DNA of 64,000 nt from Halorhodospira halochloris (GCF_002356555.2 NZ_AP017372.2:1962501-2026500), one strand, 5' to 3'; positions 15,918 to 25,378 are shown, counted from the stretch's first letter. Program-made: numbers and translations. The notes: generated by a model not told the origin, from the letters alone.

Positions 15918-17723
15918 TCAATCATCATACAAAACCCCTTCGCGCACATACGACCCAGGAGCATCCTCAATCGGCTTGTACTTGGTTGAGCCTACCTTGC
16001 GGGCCTTGACTTCGGCGCCACCGTGTTCCGCCAACCACTCGCCCCAGTCGTTCCACCACGAGCCCTCGTGAGGAGTGGCCCCAGACAGCCACTGCTCTTG
16101 GTCGACGGTCTTATCGGTATTGGTCCAGTAGCCGTACTTATTCTTGTGCGGTGGATTGATCACCCCGGCTATGTGCCCGGAGCCGCCCAGCACATACTTG
16201 GTCGGCCCGGACAGCAGACGCGGTCCGCGGATGGTGCTTTTCCACGGCGCGATATGATCCTCGCGCGCCGACATAAAGTAGGCGGGGATCTCAATGCGCG
16301 CCAAGTCGATCGGCTCACCAGCCAGCTCGATGCCACCCGGCTCCTTGAGCAGGTTGCGCTGATACATATTGCGCAAATAGAAGCTGTGCATCTTTGCTGG
16401 CATGTTGGTCGAATCAGAGTTCCAGTAGAGCAGATCGAAAGGAAACGGCTCGTCGCCTTTGAGGTAATTGTTGACGAAGAACGACCAAATCAAGTCATTG
16501 GCACGCAGCATGTTGAAGGTGGTAGACATCTGCCGACCATCCAGATAACCCTTTATGTCCATCCGCCGCTCGAGGGTTTCGAGCTGATCGTCATCTATGA
16601 ATACCTCCAACTCACCGGGATACTCAAAATCGAGCAGACAGGTCAGGAAGGTAGCCGCCTTGACCCGCTGATCGCCTTTCGCGGCCAGATAAGCCAGGGT
16701 GCAGGCAGTCAGTGTCCCACCCAGACAGTAGCCGACGACGTTTATCTCATTACTGCCGGTAATCGACTCGACCAAGTCGAGGGCCTCTATGGGCCCTTCC
16801 AGCATATAGTTCTCAAAGCGTTTCTCGGCCAGGCTCTCGTCGGGATTTTTCCAGGAGATAATAAAGACTGTATGGCCCTGGTTAACCAGCCAGGAAACCA
16901 TTGATTTATCTTGGCTGAGGTCCATGATGTAGTACTTATTGATCCAAGCGGGCACCAATAACAGCGGCCGTGCATGGACCTTTTCAGTATTCGGCTGATA
17001 TTGAATCAACTGCATCAGTTCGTTCTGATAAACGACCTTGCCTGGGGTAGTGGCGAGGTTTTTACCGACCTCGAAGGCATCGTAGTCGGTCATCTTGATA
17101 TCCAGCCGACCGCGTCCCCGCTTCAGATCGTCGAGCAGGTTGTTCAGCCCTTGGAGAAGGTTCTGGCCGCCGGTCTCTGCCGTCTTTTCCAGCACTTCCG
17201 GATTGGTGACGGCGAAGTTGGAGGGCGCCATGGCATCGATAAAGGCGCGGGTGTAGAAGTCGACCTTCTTCTTGGTCTTGTCGTCCAGCCCCTCAACTTC
17301 ACTGACCACAGTATGCAGATAGTCTGATGTCAGCAGATAAGTCTGCTTGATATAATCGAAGACTGGATGGTCTTCCCAGTGCTGGTGTTTAAAACGCCTA
17401 TCACCTTTATCCGGCTGCGCTACCGGGTCTGGGTTTGCCCCCCACATACGCAGGGTCATATTCTGCATCAAGCTCATGTAATCGGCCCAAAAGGCCATCT
17501 GCGCTTCGACGAGCCGAGCAGGATCAGCCATCATGCGAGTGCTCAGCTGTTGAAAGAGCTGCCCCATCTGAGCTGCATCTTCCATCGGAACATGCTGTGC
17601 GGACTGCTCCTGGCGCAGGAATTCACTGACCACCTCCTGACTTTTGGCGGTGATCTCCTGCAAAGTGCGCGTCATTTCTTCATAATCAGGAGCGGATGGC
17701 TGATTTGAGCTCTGCTCAGTCAT
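15918..17723 (-). CDS. phaC: Class I-like poly(3-hydroxyalkanoate) synthase, second copy
   Basis: 601 residues. It has an N-terminal extension (about residues 1-100) rich in Gln, Glu and Met, unlike the PHBC_N segment of the synthase at 1-1666. The PhaC_N region then includes DYIKQTYLLTSDYL and LATTPGKVVYQNELMQLIQY. The catalytic triad is Cys333 in GYCLGG, Asp489 in DHIAPW and His517 in GSGHIAGV. The ATG at 17723 is 49 bp from divergent rsmJ. Relatives form dimers at the surface of PHA granules. No phaA/B/P genes flank it. Two complete-looking triads in one window suggest both synthases are active. Confidence 0.95.
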   Translation of the reverse strand: MTEQSSNQPSAPDYEEMTRTLQEITAKSQEVVSEFLRQEQSAQHVPMEDAAQMGQLFQQLSTRMMADPARLVEAQMAFWADYMSLMQNMTLRMWGANPDPVAQPDKGDRRFKHQHWEDHPVFDYIKQTYLLTSDYLHTVVSEVEGLDDKTKKKVDFYTRAFIDAMAPSNFAVTNPEVLEKTAETGGQNLLQGLNNLLDDLKRGRGRLDIKMTDYDAFEVGKNLATTPGKVVYQNELMQLIQYQPNTEKVHARPLLLVPAWINKYYIMDLSQDKSMVSWLVNQGHTVFIISWKNPDESLAEKRFENYMLEGPIEALDLVESITGSNEINVVGYCLGGTLTACTLAYLAAKGDQRVKAATFLTCLLDFEYPGELEVFIDDDQLETLERRMDIKGYLDGRQMSTTFNMLRANDLIWSFFVNNYLKGDEPFPFDLLYWNSDSTNMPAKMHSFYLRNMYQRNLLKEPGGIELAGEPIDLARIEIPAYFMSAREDHIAPWKSTIRGPRLLSGPTKYVLGGSGHIAGVINPPHKNKYGYWTNTDKTVDQEQWLSGATPHEGSWWNDWGEWLAEHGGAEVKARKVGSTKYKPIEDAPGSYVREGVLYDD

Positions 17724-17772
17724 TGCTTTACCTCAACTAGGCAAATCGTAGTGATTGTAACCGTGGAAAATA

Positions 17773-18579
17773 ATGTATCTCGCCGACGCAGACGATAGCA
17801 GGATAGACACTGGCTTGCTAGGCGTACGGGCAGCAAGCGCCGAAAAAAGAGATTTGGCAGCTCAATGGGCGGGTCAGCTCGGGGCGCGGTTACTGACTGG
17901 CAGGCCCGACGATCACGGCGTTGCGCTAATCGCCGATCAACCTGCAGGGCTTGAGCTAATAACCACACAGGGGCGCCCTAAGCCGGTAACGGTCGACTTT
18001 ACCGCAGCGCAAATCTTACGCCGGCTCAAGGGCATTGCAGTGCGCCGTGACCCTTTAGTTAAGGCAATCGGGCTGCATCGGCGCCGTGATCTGACGGTAG
18101 TCGACGCCACCGCCGGGCTAGGCCGCGACGGACTGGTGCTGGCGTGGCTAGGGGCTGAGGTAAGGTGGATCGAATCCAGCCCCACTCTAGCATTGATGCT
18201 CAATCAGGCCATCGAACTGGCCCGGGATTCGGCCCTTGGGGGGCAGGAAAGGCTAAGGGAAGCGGTTGATCGCCTAAAACTACTCTTCGGCCAGGCTGAA
18301 TGTATCTTGCCCAGCCTCAGTCAGGCAGACGTCGTCTACCTCGACCCAATGTATCCACTCTCAAGCATGCGCGGCGGCGTCGGCAAAGAGGCCCAGACAC
18401 TCCAGGCACTGATCGGCAAACCTAGCCCTAGCGACGAGGAGTTGCTGATCCGGCGAGCACTATCATGCGCGAAGCAGCGGGTAGCCGTTAAACGCCCACT
18501 CCGAGCCTCGCCCCTCGCCGGACACCGACCGATCCGGCATATAGCAGGGAAATCCATAAGATTCGACATCTACGAATAA
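17773..18579 (+). CDS. rsmJ: 16S rRNA m2G1516 methyltransferase RsmJ
   Basis: 268-residue SAM-dependent RNA methyltransferase (YhiQ family). The SAM-binding glycine motif is VVDATAGLGRDGLVLAW (about residues 112-128), followed by the acidic IESSP and the catalytic-type motif VVYLDPMYPL. PVTVDFT is a conserved family segment upstream. It modifies the 3' region of 16S rRNA, like RsmH and RsmI encoded elsewhere in this window. It converges on rpsI with only 49 bp between stops. Confidence 0.92.
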   Translation: MYLADADDSRIDTGLLGVRAASAEKRDLAAQWAGQLGARLLTGRPDDHGVALIADQPAGLELITTQGRPKPVTVDFTAAQILRRLKGIAVRRDPLVKAIGLHRRRDLTVVDATAGLGRDGLVLAWLGAEVRWIESSPTLALMLNQAIELARDSALGGQERLREAVDRLKLLFGQAECILPSLSQADVVYLDPMYPLSSMRGGVGKEAQTLQALIGKPSPSDEELLIRRALSCAKQRVAVKRPLRASPLAGHRPIRHIAGKSIRFDIYE

Positions 18580-18628
18580 GCACCTGCTATACGCCGCGAG
18601 CAACGGCCTATAACAAAGCCGTGGCAGT

Positions 18629-19021
18629 TTAGCGCTTGGAGAACTGGGTCGCGCGACGGGCCTTGTGGAGACCGATCTTCTTCCGCTCAACCATTCGCGC
18701 ATCGCGAGTGACAAAGCCAGCGCGACGCAGCGGCGATTTCAGGTCCTCATCATAGTTGACCAGCGCACGAGCAATGCCGTGGCGAACCGCGCCAGCCTGA
18801 CCACTGGAGCCGCCCCCGCGAACCGTCACCTTAATGTCGAATTTGTCTGTGGCATCGACGTGTTCCAGCGGCTGGCGGACTATCATCCGACCGGTCTCAC
18901 GACCGAAGTATTCATCGAGGGGGCGCCCGTTGACGGTTATGCTGCCACTACCCGGGGTTAGGAAAACCCGTGCCTTGGAAGTCTTGCGGCGCCCAGTTCC
19001 GTAGTACTGCTGATTAGCCAT
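18629..19021 (-). CDS. rpsI: 30S ribosomal protein S9
   Basis: 130 residues, the standard length. It contacts the P-site tRNA through its C-terminal tail, here ending RRATQFSKR (the conserved SKR end). [16 protein letters not shown] at the N-terminus and [19 protein letters not shown] in the middle are diagnostic. It is the second gene of rplM-rpsI, 22 bp after the rplM stop, and shares its promoter. Confidence 0.98.
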   Translation of the reverse strand: MANQQYYGTGRRKTSKARVFLTPGSGSITVNGRPLDEYFGRETGRMIVRQPLEHVDATDKFDIKVTVRGGGSSGQAGAVRHGIARALVNYDEDLKSPLRRAGFVTRDARMVERKKIGLHKARRATQFSKR

Positions 19022-19043
19022 TTCTGCTCTATCCTGATTCAGC

Positions 19044-19472
19044 TCAAATCTCGAGCGGTTGCGGCTGCTGAGCGTGATGCTGGTGCTCGCTGCCGGCGTA
19101 GACTTTAAGTTTCTTGGTCATCGCCCTACCCAGACGGTTCTTCGGCATCATGCCGCGCACTGCCTTTTCTACGATGCGCTCGGGATGCTGCTCACGCATC
19201 TCGCTTACAGTCCTGCGCTTCATGCCACCTGGGTACCCGGTGTGCCAAAAATAATGCTTGTCACTCTCTTTGCGACCGGTCAGTCTGACCTTGTCGGCAT
19301 TAACTACCACAATGTAATCGCCGGTATCGACGTGAGGCGTATAAACCGCTTTGTGTTTACCGCGCAGGCGATAGGCTATCTCGCTGGCCAGACGCCCGAG
19401 TGTCTTATCGGTGGCGTCAACCAAATACCAGTCGCGCTGCACCTCTGCTGGTTTGGCGCTATATGTCTTCAT
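19044..19472 (-). CDS. rplM: 50S ribosomal protein L13
   Basis: 142 residues, as in E. coli. Early assembly protein of the large subunit. The N-terminal [20 protein letters not shown] and the middle [16 protein letters not shown] are typical. A good ribosome site (AGGGAGAG) precedes the ATG, and a sigma70-type promoter (TTGATA-17-TAACAT) lies 30-58 bp upstream, giving rplM-rpsI its own transcription separate from speD. Confidence 0.98.
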   Translation of the reverse strand: MKTYSAKPAEVQRDWYLVDATDKTLGRLASEIAYRLRGKHKAVYTPHVDTGDYIVVVNADKVRLTGRKESDKHYFWHTGYPGGMKRRTVSEMREQHPERIVEKAVRGMMPKNRLGRAMTKKLKVYAGSEHQHHAQQPQPLEI

Positions 19473-19501
19473 TGCTAAGATCTCTCCCTTGAAGAGCGGG
19501 A

Positions 19502-19530
19502 ATGTTAAACAACTCGGGCAATTTTATCAA
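19502..19530 (-). promoter_or_regulatory. Sigma70 promoter of rplM-rpsI
   Basis: On the minus strand, TTGATA (19525-19530) and TAACAT (19502-19507) are separated by exactly 17 bp. The -10 ends 30 bp before the rplM ATG, giving a short leader with an AGGGAGAG ribosome site. Hexamer match is 5/6 and 4/6. Confidence 0.7.
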
Positions 19531-19538
19531 CAGCCGCA

Positions 19539-19581
19539 CCCCGCCTGGTCACCATACAGTGATCAGCGGCGACCGGCGGGG
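19539..19581 (-). terminator. Hairpin after speD, possible terminator
   Basis: The arms ccccgcc/ggcgggg extend with ggtc/gacc after a one-base bulge, and the loop is about 20 nt. It begins 23 nt past the speD stop and lies just upstream of the rplM promoter. No T-run follows, so it may be a weak, Rho-assisted or purely protective structure. Confidence 0.4.
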
Positions 19582-19603
19582 AGGGTCTAGCTGAAGTGTA
19601 CAA

Positions 19604-20422
19604 CTAGACTTCCTGGTTGGCTGGCAGATTGCGCCCGGCAAATATCTCCATCATCTCGCGGCGCAGATTGCGACGAATCTGCTCGCGCTCTTCATCGCCG
19701 AGATCGGCGCTAGACTCACCGAATAGATAGTTGTCGAGATCAAACTCGCGCAGGATCATCTTGGTATGGAAGATGTTTTCCTGATAAACGTTAACGTCGA
19801 GAGTCTGATAGCGCTCCTTGGTATCCTCGGAGAGGTAGTTTTGGATCGAGTTGATCTCATGATCGATGAAGTGTTTACCACCTTCGATGTCCCGGGTAAA
19901 GCCGCGGACCCGATAATCCATGGTGACTATATCGGAATCGAAGGAGTGAATTAAGTAATTAAGCGCCGTCAACGGCGATATGACTCCACAAGTGGATACA
20001 TCGATATCGGCACGAAAAGTGCTCACCCCTTTGTCAGGGTGCATCTCTGGGTAGGTATGCACCGTGATGTGGGACTTATCAAGGTGAGCGACCACATCTC
20101 CAGGTAGCGGCCCCGGTCGTGCCTCGGCACACTCTTCGGCCTCTTCGGCACTTACCGGACCTTCGGAGATAAGAATAGTAACGCTGGCACCCTGCGGATC
20201 GTAATCCTGGCGGGCAACATTGAGCACATTCGCCCCGATAATCTCAGCGACATTAGTCAGGATCTCGGTCAGGCGCTCAGCGTTGTACTCTTCATCAATA
20301 TACTCAATATAATCACGCCGCTGTGCCTCAGTCTTGGCATAGCAGACGTCATATATATTGAAGCTCAGCGATTTGGTAAGGTTGTTGAACCCGTGTAGAC
20401 GGATCCGGCTATAATCCACCAA
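19604..20422 (-). CDS. speD: S-adenosylmethionine decarboxylase proenzyme (SpeD)
   Basis: 272-residue E. coli-type (long, prokaryotic class 1A) proenzyme. It supplies decarboxylated SAM for spermidine synthesis. Autocleavage occurs between Lys116 and Ser117 in [12 protein letters not shown], where Ser117 becomes the pyruvoyl cofactor. HLDKSH and [20 protein letters not shown] are family blocks. The start is TTG 20422 or GTG 20419, both behind an AGAGAGGG ribosome site. No speE is adjacent. The promoter appears to lie about 180 bp upstream, leaving a long structured leader. Confidence 0.95.
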   Translation of the reverse strand: MVDYSRIRLHGFNNLTKSLSFNIYDVCYAKTEAQRRDYIEYIDEEYNAERLTEILTNVAEIIGANVLNVARQDYDPQGASVTILISEGPVSAEEAEECAEARPGPLPGDVVAHLDKSHITVHTYPEMHPDKGVSTFRADIDVSTCGVISPLTALNYLIHSFDSDIVTMDYRVRGFTRDIEGGKHFIDHEINSIQNYLSEDTKERYQTLDVNVYQENIFHTKMILREFDLDNYLFGESSADLGDEEREQIRRNLRREMMEIFAGRNLPANQEV

Positions 20423-20562
20423 CGCCTATACCCTCTCTTTTTCGTCTGGTGGATGGCAATTGCTCCCCGGCGATGCGAAACGACCGCCACGGGAGGTGCA
20501 AATTATGCACATTTTGCGCAGAGTTGCTACCACCCTAACTGAAATATTTCTCGACCGGAACT

Positions 20563-20598
20563 TGTTCAGGCCTGAGGATCAGTCTTACTGCCTGAACA
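20563..20598 (-). promoter_or_regulatory. Leader stem-loop of speD
   Basis: Perfect 9-bp arms enclose an 18-nt loop. The stem starts almost exactly at the predicted transcription start of speD (about 20598), so it would cap the 5' end of the transcript. Possible roles are mRNA stabilisation or polyamine/SAM-responsive control; no known riboswitch consensus was recognised. Confidence 0.5.
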
Positions 20599-20604
20599 TT
20601 TTCA

Positions 20605-20613
20605 ATTATAACA
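20605..20613 (-). promoter_or_regulatory. Extended -10 promoter for speD
   Basis: On the minus strand the sequence reads TGTTATAAT, a perfect TATAAT with a TG extension. The -35 region (TGCAAA at 17 bp) is poor, as is common with extended -10 promoters. It predicts a leader of about 175 nt before speD. Confidence 0.6.
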
Positions 20614-20645
20614 ATTATTTGGGATCTTTTGCAGTAGGGAACATT

Positions 20646-20783
20646 TAACACCCCCCGGCCACTCAACTGACCCGGCATGGTGGTCTTGGCGCCGGGGATG
20701 GCGCCAGGAAACCTCCAGGGATGGATTAACGGCGCCCTCCACACCGCGACCATTGAGTAGTGGGCCGGGGAGGTTTTAGAGGC
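20646..20783. repeat. Dispersed palindromic element, copy D
   Basis: The left flank taacaccccccggcc and right flank ggccggggaggttttagagg match the outer ends of copy A at 12817-12950. The asymmetric core here reads tcttggcgcc, then aacctccagggatgg, then aacggcgccc, which is the reverse complement of the core of copy A. The right end supplies the trpC stop codon and its last few bases. Confidence 0.85.
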
Positions 20784-21606
20784 GCCCAGTAGACAAATCG
20801 GCGAATAGCTCGACTAGCTTTTGGCCAGGGCTAGGTGCGCTCATGAATGCCTCGCCGACCAGGAAGCTATGCACTCCCGCAGCGCGTATCCGGGCCACAT
20901 CGGAGCTAGTGTGGATACCACTTTCGGTTACAGTTAAGGCCGACTCCGGCACCCGAGGCGCCAAGCCTTCTGTGGTCGCAAGGTCGGTGGTAAAGGTGTG
21001 CAGATCACGATTATTGATGCCGATAAGGCCGGGGCCAAAGGCAGCTACCCTCTCCAGCTCCTCAGCATCGTGCACCTCTATCAATACATCGAGCCCCAAC
21101 TCCAGGGCCAGGGCATGCAACTCGGCCAGCTGTGCATCACCGAGAGCCGCAGCAATCAGCAAGATGCAGTCGGCACCCAATACCCGTGCCTCATAGACCT
21201 GGTAGGTATCAATGGTGAAATCCTTGCGCAGTACCGGCAGCTGCACGGCGTTGCGGGCGGCCTGAAGGTGGCTGTCATCGCCACCAAAGAAATCTTTGTC
21301 GGTTAAAACCGAAAGGCAGGCAGCGCCCGAGTTCGCGTAGTCGCTAGCAATAGCATCCGGGTCGTAGTCGGCGCGGATAACCCCCTTGCTCGGCGAGGCA
21401 CGCTTTAGCTCGGCGATCACCGCCGGTTGCCCGGCATCCAGCCGCTCGGCTAGCGCCTCCCAAAAACCACGAGTAGGCGGCAAATCTTCCACCTGAGCGG
21501 CAAGCTCACGCAGCGAACGTCGCTCGGCCCGCTCAATTACTTCCTCGGCCTTACGGCGCAGAATCCGCCGCAGGATATCCGGCGTTGCCGACAACTCATC
21601 ACTCAT
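20776..21606 (-). CDS. trpC: Indole-3-glycerol phosphate synthase TrpC
   Basis: 276-residue monofunctional TIM barrel that closes CdRP to indole-3-glycerol phosphate. Key blocks: AVIAELKRASPSKGVIR (catalytic Lys and Glu), LRKDFTIDTYQVYEAR, LIGINNRDLHTF and VTESGIHTSSDV. It overlaps trpD by 4 bp (ATGA). It is not fused to TrpF, in contrast to enteric bacteria. The stop codon lies within a dispersed repeat element, so the final residues may have been altered by the insertion. Confidence 0.96.
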   Translation of the reverse strand: MSDELSATPDILRRILRRKAEEVIERAERRSLRELAAQVEDLPPTRGFWEALAERLDAGQPAVIAELKRASPSKGVIRADYDPDAIASDYANSGAACLSVLTDKDFFGGDDSHLQAARNAVQLPVLRKDFTIDTYQVYEARVLGADCILLIAAALGDAQLAELHALALELGLDVLIEVHDAEELERVAAFGPGLIGINNRDLHTFTTDLATTEGLAPRVPESALTVTESGIHTSSDVARIRAAGVHSFLVGEAFMSAPSPGQKLVELFADLSTGRL

Positions 21607-22625
21607 CCAGCCAACTCCCGGGTTTTTTCCACAAAGCTGTGCAGTTTTGCGGCAGCCGCACCAGAACCCATCAGATCTTTGGCGTGATCAACCCCAGCCT
21701 GCAAACTGTCGACTCCCCCGGCGGCATATATGGCTGCACCTGAATTTAGGGCGATTAGTTCAGCTGCCGCGCTACTCTCACCTGAGAAGGCGGAGGTGAT
21801 TAGCCGCAGACTATCCTCGGCGCCGGCAACCTGGACTTCACTGAGCGGAGCCTCACGTATCCCCAGCTCTTGCGGGGTAATCTTATATTCACGAATATCG
21901 CCGTCGACGAGCTCGGCAACAAGACTCGGCGAGGCTATGCTCAGCTCATCCAAGCCATCTTCTGCATGAACCACCAAGACCCTTTCACTGCCCAGCTCAC
22001 GCAGCACTTCGGCAATCGGTCGCACCCACTGCGGGGCATAGACGCCGAGCAGCTGACGCCGCGCACCGGCCGGATTGGTCAGTGGCCCGAGGACGTTAAA
22101 CAGGGTTCTGACCCCCATCTCCCGGCGCGGCCCCACAGCGTGCTTCATCGCCCCGTGGTGGAGAGGGGCGAACATAAAGGCCACGCCGACCTGCTCAATG
22201 CAGCGTGACAGGGCAGCACAATCGAGATCCAGGCTGGCTCCGGCCGCCTCGAGAACATCGGCGCTGCCGCTGCGCCCGGAGACCGAACGATTGCCGTGCT
22301 TGGCAACCGGCACACCCGCCGCCGCGGCGACAAAGGCAGCGGCAGTCGACACATTCAAGGTACCGCTAGCATCACCGCCGGTCCCGCATGTATCGAGAAC
22401 GCCCTCTAAACCAACCTCTACTCGCTCGGCAAGCTCGCGCATAACCGCCGCCGCCGCAGCTATCTCGGCTACGGTCTCACCCTTCATGCGCAAGCCGATG
22501 AGAAAGCCGCCGATCTGTGCCGGCGTTGCCCCGCCGCTCATGATAGTGCCCATTACCTCTGTCATCTCGGCACTGCTCAGATCCTGCCTTTCGGTTACGC
22601 GGCGAATAGCGGATTGCATGTCCAT
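21603..22625 (-). CDS. trpD: Anthranilate phosphoribosyltransferase TrpD
   Basis: 340 residues; transfers phosphoribose from PRPP to anthranilate. The PRPP site is DTCGTGGDASGTLNVSTAAAF, and KHGNRSVSGRSGSADVLEA is the second hallmark. It is a separate protein, not fused to TrpG. It begins 2 bp after trpG and overlaps trpC by 4 bp, so the block is tightly coupled. Confidence 0.96.
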   Translation of the reverse strand: MDMQSAIRRVTERQDLSSAEMTEVMGTIMSGGATPAQIGGFLIGLRMKGETVAEIAAAAAVMRELAERVEVGLEGVLDTCGTGGDASGTLNVSTAAAFVAAAAGVPVAKHGNRSVSGRSGSADVLEAAGASLDLDCAALSRCIEQVGVAFMFAPLHHGAMKHAVGPRREMGVRTLFNVLGPLTNPAGARRQLLGVYAPQWVRPIAEVLRELGSERVLVVHAEDGLDELSIASPSLVAELVDGDIREYKITPQELGIREAPLSEVQVAGAEDSLRLITSAFSGESSAAAELIALNSGAAIYAAGGVDSLQAGVDHAKDLMGSGAAAAKLHSFVEKTRELAG

Positions 22626-22627
22626 AG

Positions 22628-23212
22628 CTAGAACCCTTTGTTGAGGAAGTTGGCCAGTAGCTCATGGCCATTAGCGGTCAATATCGACTCAGGATGGAAC
22701 TGCACGCCTTCGACCGGCAGCTCGCGATGGCGCACGCCCATAATCTCGTCTATCGAACCTTGAGGGCCTTCGGTCCAGGCCGTCACCTCTAGTACTTCCG
22801 GCAGCGTATCACGCTCCACCACCAAGGAGTGGTAGCGTGTCGCTTCCAATGGCTCAGGCAGCCCGCGAAAGACTCCTTGACCGCGGTGACGCACCGGTGA
22901 GGTCTTGCCGTGCATTACCTGGCGGGCTCGCACTACCTTACCGCCGAAGACCTGGCCAATGGTTTGATGGCCGAGACAAACCCCCAAGATCGGCACCTCG
23001 GCGGCCATCTCGTGAACCAGCTCCAGCGAGACGCCGGCCTCGTTAGGGGTGCAAGGCCCGGGTGATATTACTATGCGCTCCGGGCGCAGACGACGAACCT
23101 CGCTAACATTGACTTCATCGTTACGCACCACCTCGACCCGTGCCCCTAACTCACCTAGATACTGCACCAAGTTCCAGGTGAACGAGTCGTAATTGTCTAT
23201 CATCAGGATCAT
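22628..23212 (-). CDS. trpG: Anthranilate synthase glutamine amidotransferase subunit TrpG
   Basis: 194-residue class I glutamine amidotransferase. [19 protein letters not shown] opens the protein. The nucleophile Cys lies in [11 protein letters not shown], and the His-Glu pair is in GVQFHPESI. It delivers ammonia to TrpE, whose gene overlaps by 4 bp upstream; the same subunit may also serve PabB in bacteria of this kind. Confidence 0.96.
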   Translation of the reverse strand: MILMIDNYDSFTWNLVQYLGELGARVEVVRNDEVNVSEVRRLRPERIVISPGPCTPNEAGVSLELVHEMAAEVPILGVCLGHQTIGQVFGGKVVRARQVMHGKTSPVRHRGQGVFRGLPEPLEATRYHSLVVERDTLPEVLEVTAWTEGPQGSIDEIMGVRHRELPVEGVQFHPESILTANGHELLANFLNKGF

Positions 23213-24693
23213 AGACCTTCCTCGGCCATTTCAACGGCCCGCATCAGCGCCCTACCTTTGTTCAGGGTCTCCTTCCATTCGAGTTCGGCGAGGGAGTCGA
23301 TTACCACCCCACCGCCGGCCTGAACATATACGCGCTCATCCTTGACTAGCGCAGTACGAATGGCAATTGCAGTGTCCATGTTGCCCGACCAGGAGAGATA
23401 ACCCACTGCACCAGCATAGACCCCGCGCTTGGCCGGCTCGACCTCGTCGATGATCTCCATGGCCCGAATCTTGGGCGCCCCGCTGACAGTGCCAGCCGGG
23501 AAGGTGGCGCGCAGGACATCCATCGCCCCCAGCCCAGGTCGTAACCGGCCGACAACATTGGATACGATATGCATAACCTGCGAGTAACGCTCCACCACCA
23601 TCCGTTCGGTCAGGCGTACGGTCCCGGTTTCGGCAACACGGCCAACATCATTACGCCCTAGGTCGATAAGCATTACGTGCTCGGCTATCTCTTTAGGGTC
23701 GGAGACCAGTTCCTCCTCGAGTTCACGGTCGCGCTGCTCGGTCGCCCCCCGCTTGCGGGTACCGGCGATGGGCCGGACCGTGACTTCACCCTCTTCCAGG
23801 CGCACTAATATCTCCGGGGATGAGCCGACAATCTGAAAATTGCCGCAATCGAGAAAATACATATAAGGCGATGGATTGGTGCAGCGCAGGGCACGGTAAA
23901 GATCTAGCGGCTCGGCGTGAAAGGGTTTGGAGATACGCTGCGAGGGCACTACCTGCATCACATCACCAGCGGCAATATAGTCGCGAATCTTCTCGACCGC
24001 CTGTTCGTAACCGAGCTCAGTAAAATTCGACTGCGCTTCGCTGCGTGTCGTGCCGCCATGGCCTTGAGCCTGTTTGCGCTGGCGCGGGAGCGGCTTATCA
24101 AGCTGGTGGGATAACTCCTCAAGGCGCCCAAGTGCTGACTCGTACGCAGCCTCTTGGCGGGGATCGCAATGTACGACCAGATAGAGGCGTCCAGCAAGGT
24201 TGTCGAATACGACCACCTCATCGGCCTCAACCAGGTATATATCCGGTAGACCCAGCTCATCAGGGGGCTGCGAGTTGGCTAGCCGCGGCTCGACATAGCG
24301 AACCGTATCGTAACCAAAGTAACCCACCAACCCGCCAAGGAAGCGGGGCATTTGCGGAAATCCGGAGGGCGGAGCGGCACGATGCCGATACTGTAATTCC
24401 TCGATCCAGGCGAGCGGATCGGCTGCCTCGGTTTGCTCAATAAGCTCACCATCACGGCGCAACTCGATTTGGCGGCCATAGACACAAACTTCGTTACGAG
24501 CAGGCAGGCCAATTATCGAATAGCGCCCCCATTTCTCTCCCCCCTCGACAGACTCGAGCAGGAATGAACGCGGACCGCTAGCCAGCTTCAAATAGGTTGA
24601 TAATGGCGTCTCGAAATCAGCTAGTACTTCCCGAATCAGCGGTATGCGAGTGTAGCCCGCCTCGGCCAGGCTATTAAATTCGTTCTCTTTCAT
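23209..24693 (-). CDS. trpE: Anthranilate synthase component I TrpE
   Basis: 494 residues. Makes anthranilate from chorismate with TrpG. The N-terminal [16 protein letters not shown] holds the LLES motif of the tryptophan feedback site, and the C-terminal catalytic region includes [20 protein letters not shown] and [20 protein letters not shown]. No trpL-like leader peptide with tandem Trp codons is visible in the 4-bp gap after gph, so attenuation of the enteric type is unlikely. Confidence 0.96.
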   Translation of the reverse strand: MKENEFNSLAEAGYTRIPLIREVLADFETPLSTYLKLASGPRSFLLESVEGGEKWGRYSIIGLPARNEVCVYGRQIELRRDGELIEQTEAADPLAWIEELQYRHRAAPPSGFPQMPRFLGGLVGYFGYDTVRYVEPRLANSQPPDELGLPDIYLVEADEVVVFDNLAGRLYLVVHCDPRQEAAYESALGRLEELSHQLDKPLPRQRKQAQGHGGTTRSEAQSNFTELGYEQAVEKIRDYIAAGDVMQVVPSQRISKPFHAEPLDLYRALRCTNPSPYMYFLDCGNFQIVGSSPEILVRLEEGEVTVRPIAGTRKRGATEQRDRELEEELVSDPKEIAEHVMLIDLGRNDVGRVAETGTVRLTERMVVERYSQVMHIVSNVVGRLRPGLGAMDVLRATFPAGTVSGAPKIRAMEIIDEVEPAKRGVYAGAVGYLSWSGNMDTAIAIRTALVKDERVYVQAGGGVVIDSLAELEWKETLNKGRALMRAVEMAEEGL

Positions 24694-24697
24694 CTCC

Positions 24698-25378
24698 TCA
24701 GACCGCCTCCCGCATCAGTTCCGGCAACTCGCGCAGGTTATCCAGCACCATATCCGCACCGAGCTGCTCTACTGCAATCCCGCGCCGATAGCCGTAGGAA
24801 ACACAAATCACTGGCACACCCGCCGCGCGTGCTGCAGCCACATCAGTGGCCGAATCACCGACCATAACCGTTTGGTCGATGTCTACGCCTAACCTGCTTG
24901 CAGCCAGATGGAGAGGTTGCGGATCAGGCTTGCGGGCTGGGGCGCAATCACCTCCGACAACTACCTTGATCGCTTGGCCTAAGCCCATATGCTCAATGAT
25001 AGGCTGGGCGAAACGGTACGGCTTGTTGGTCACCACCGCTACTGCCACGCCCATGCCATGTAACGCCCGAACCGCCTCTATGGCCCCTGGGTAGGGCTGA
25101 CTATCAACATAGAGACGCTCAGCATAAAGCTCATAGAAGCGCTCCAGGGCAGAGTCCCACTCCTGGGCCGGGGGGTCATCATCCATCGTTGCGGTCAGCG
25201 CACGCGCTATCAGGCGTCTAGCACCATTGCCGACCCAGTTGCGCAGCGCAGCCAACTCAACAGGATCGGAGCCGCGCTCACGGAGCATAGAATTGACTGC
25301 AAAACACAAGTCTGGGGCGCTATCTACTAGCGTCCCATCTAGGTCGAATAGAAACGCTTGAGGCTGGATTTTGAACAT
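24698..25378 (-). CDS. gph: Phosphoglycolate phosphatase (HAD family)
   Basis: 226 residues; hydrolyses 2-phosphoglycolate. HAD motif I is [14 protein letters not shown] with nucleophile and acid Asp, motif II VVTNK, motif III/IV with [10 protein letters not shown] and [14 protein letters not shown]. It sits directly upstream of trpE, the order found in pseudomonads, where gph-trpEGDC form one neighbourhood. 128 bp without an obvious gene separate it from lpxC. Confidence 0.93.
   Translation of the reverse strand: MFKIQPQAFLFDLDGTLVDSAPDLCFAVNSMLRERGSDPVELAALRNWVGNGARRLIARALTATMDDDPPAQEWDSALERFYELYAERLYVDSQPYPGAIEAVRALHGMGVAVAVVTNKPYRFAQPIIEHMGLGQAIKVVVGGDCAPARKPDPQPLHLAASRLGVDIDQTVMVGDSATDVAAARAAGVPVICVSYGYRRGIAVEQLGADMVLDNLRELPELMREAV

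Larger units (their letters stand above)
20423..20775. other. 353-bp intergenic region: speD leader and promoter, then repeat element
   Basis: From the speD start outward it holds two stem-loops (20496-20510, arms gtgca/tgcac; 20563-20598, arms tgttcaggc/gcctgaaca) and an extended -10 promoter (20605-20613). Beyond that is a copy of the dispersed palindromic element (20646-20783) that reaches into the 3' end of trpC. No protein-coding gene is credible here. Confidence 0.7.

Noticed and set aside
18580-18628. Terminator between rsmJ and rpsI
   Set aside because: Only a 5-bp stem (acggc/gccgt) with a 10-nt loop and no T-run is visible, which is too weak to call.
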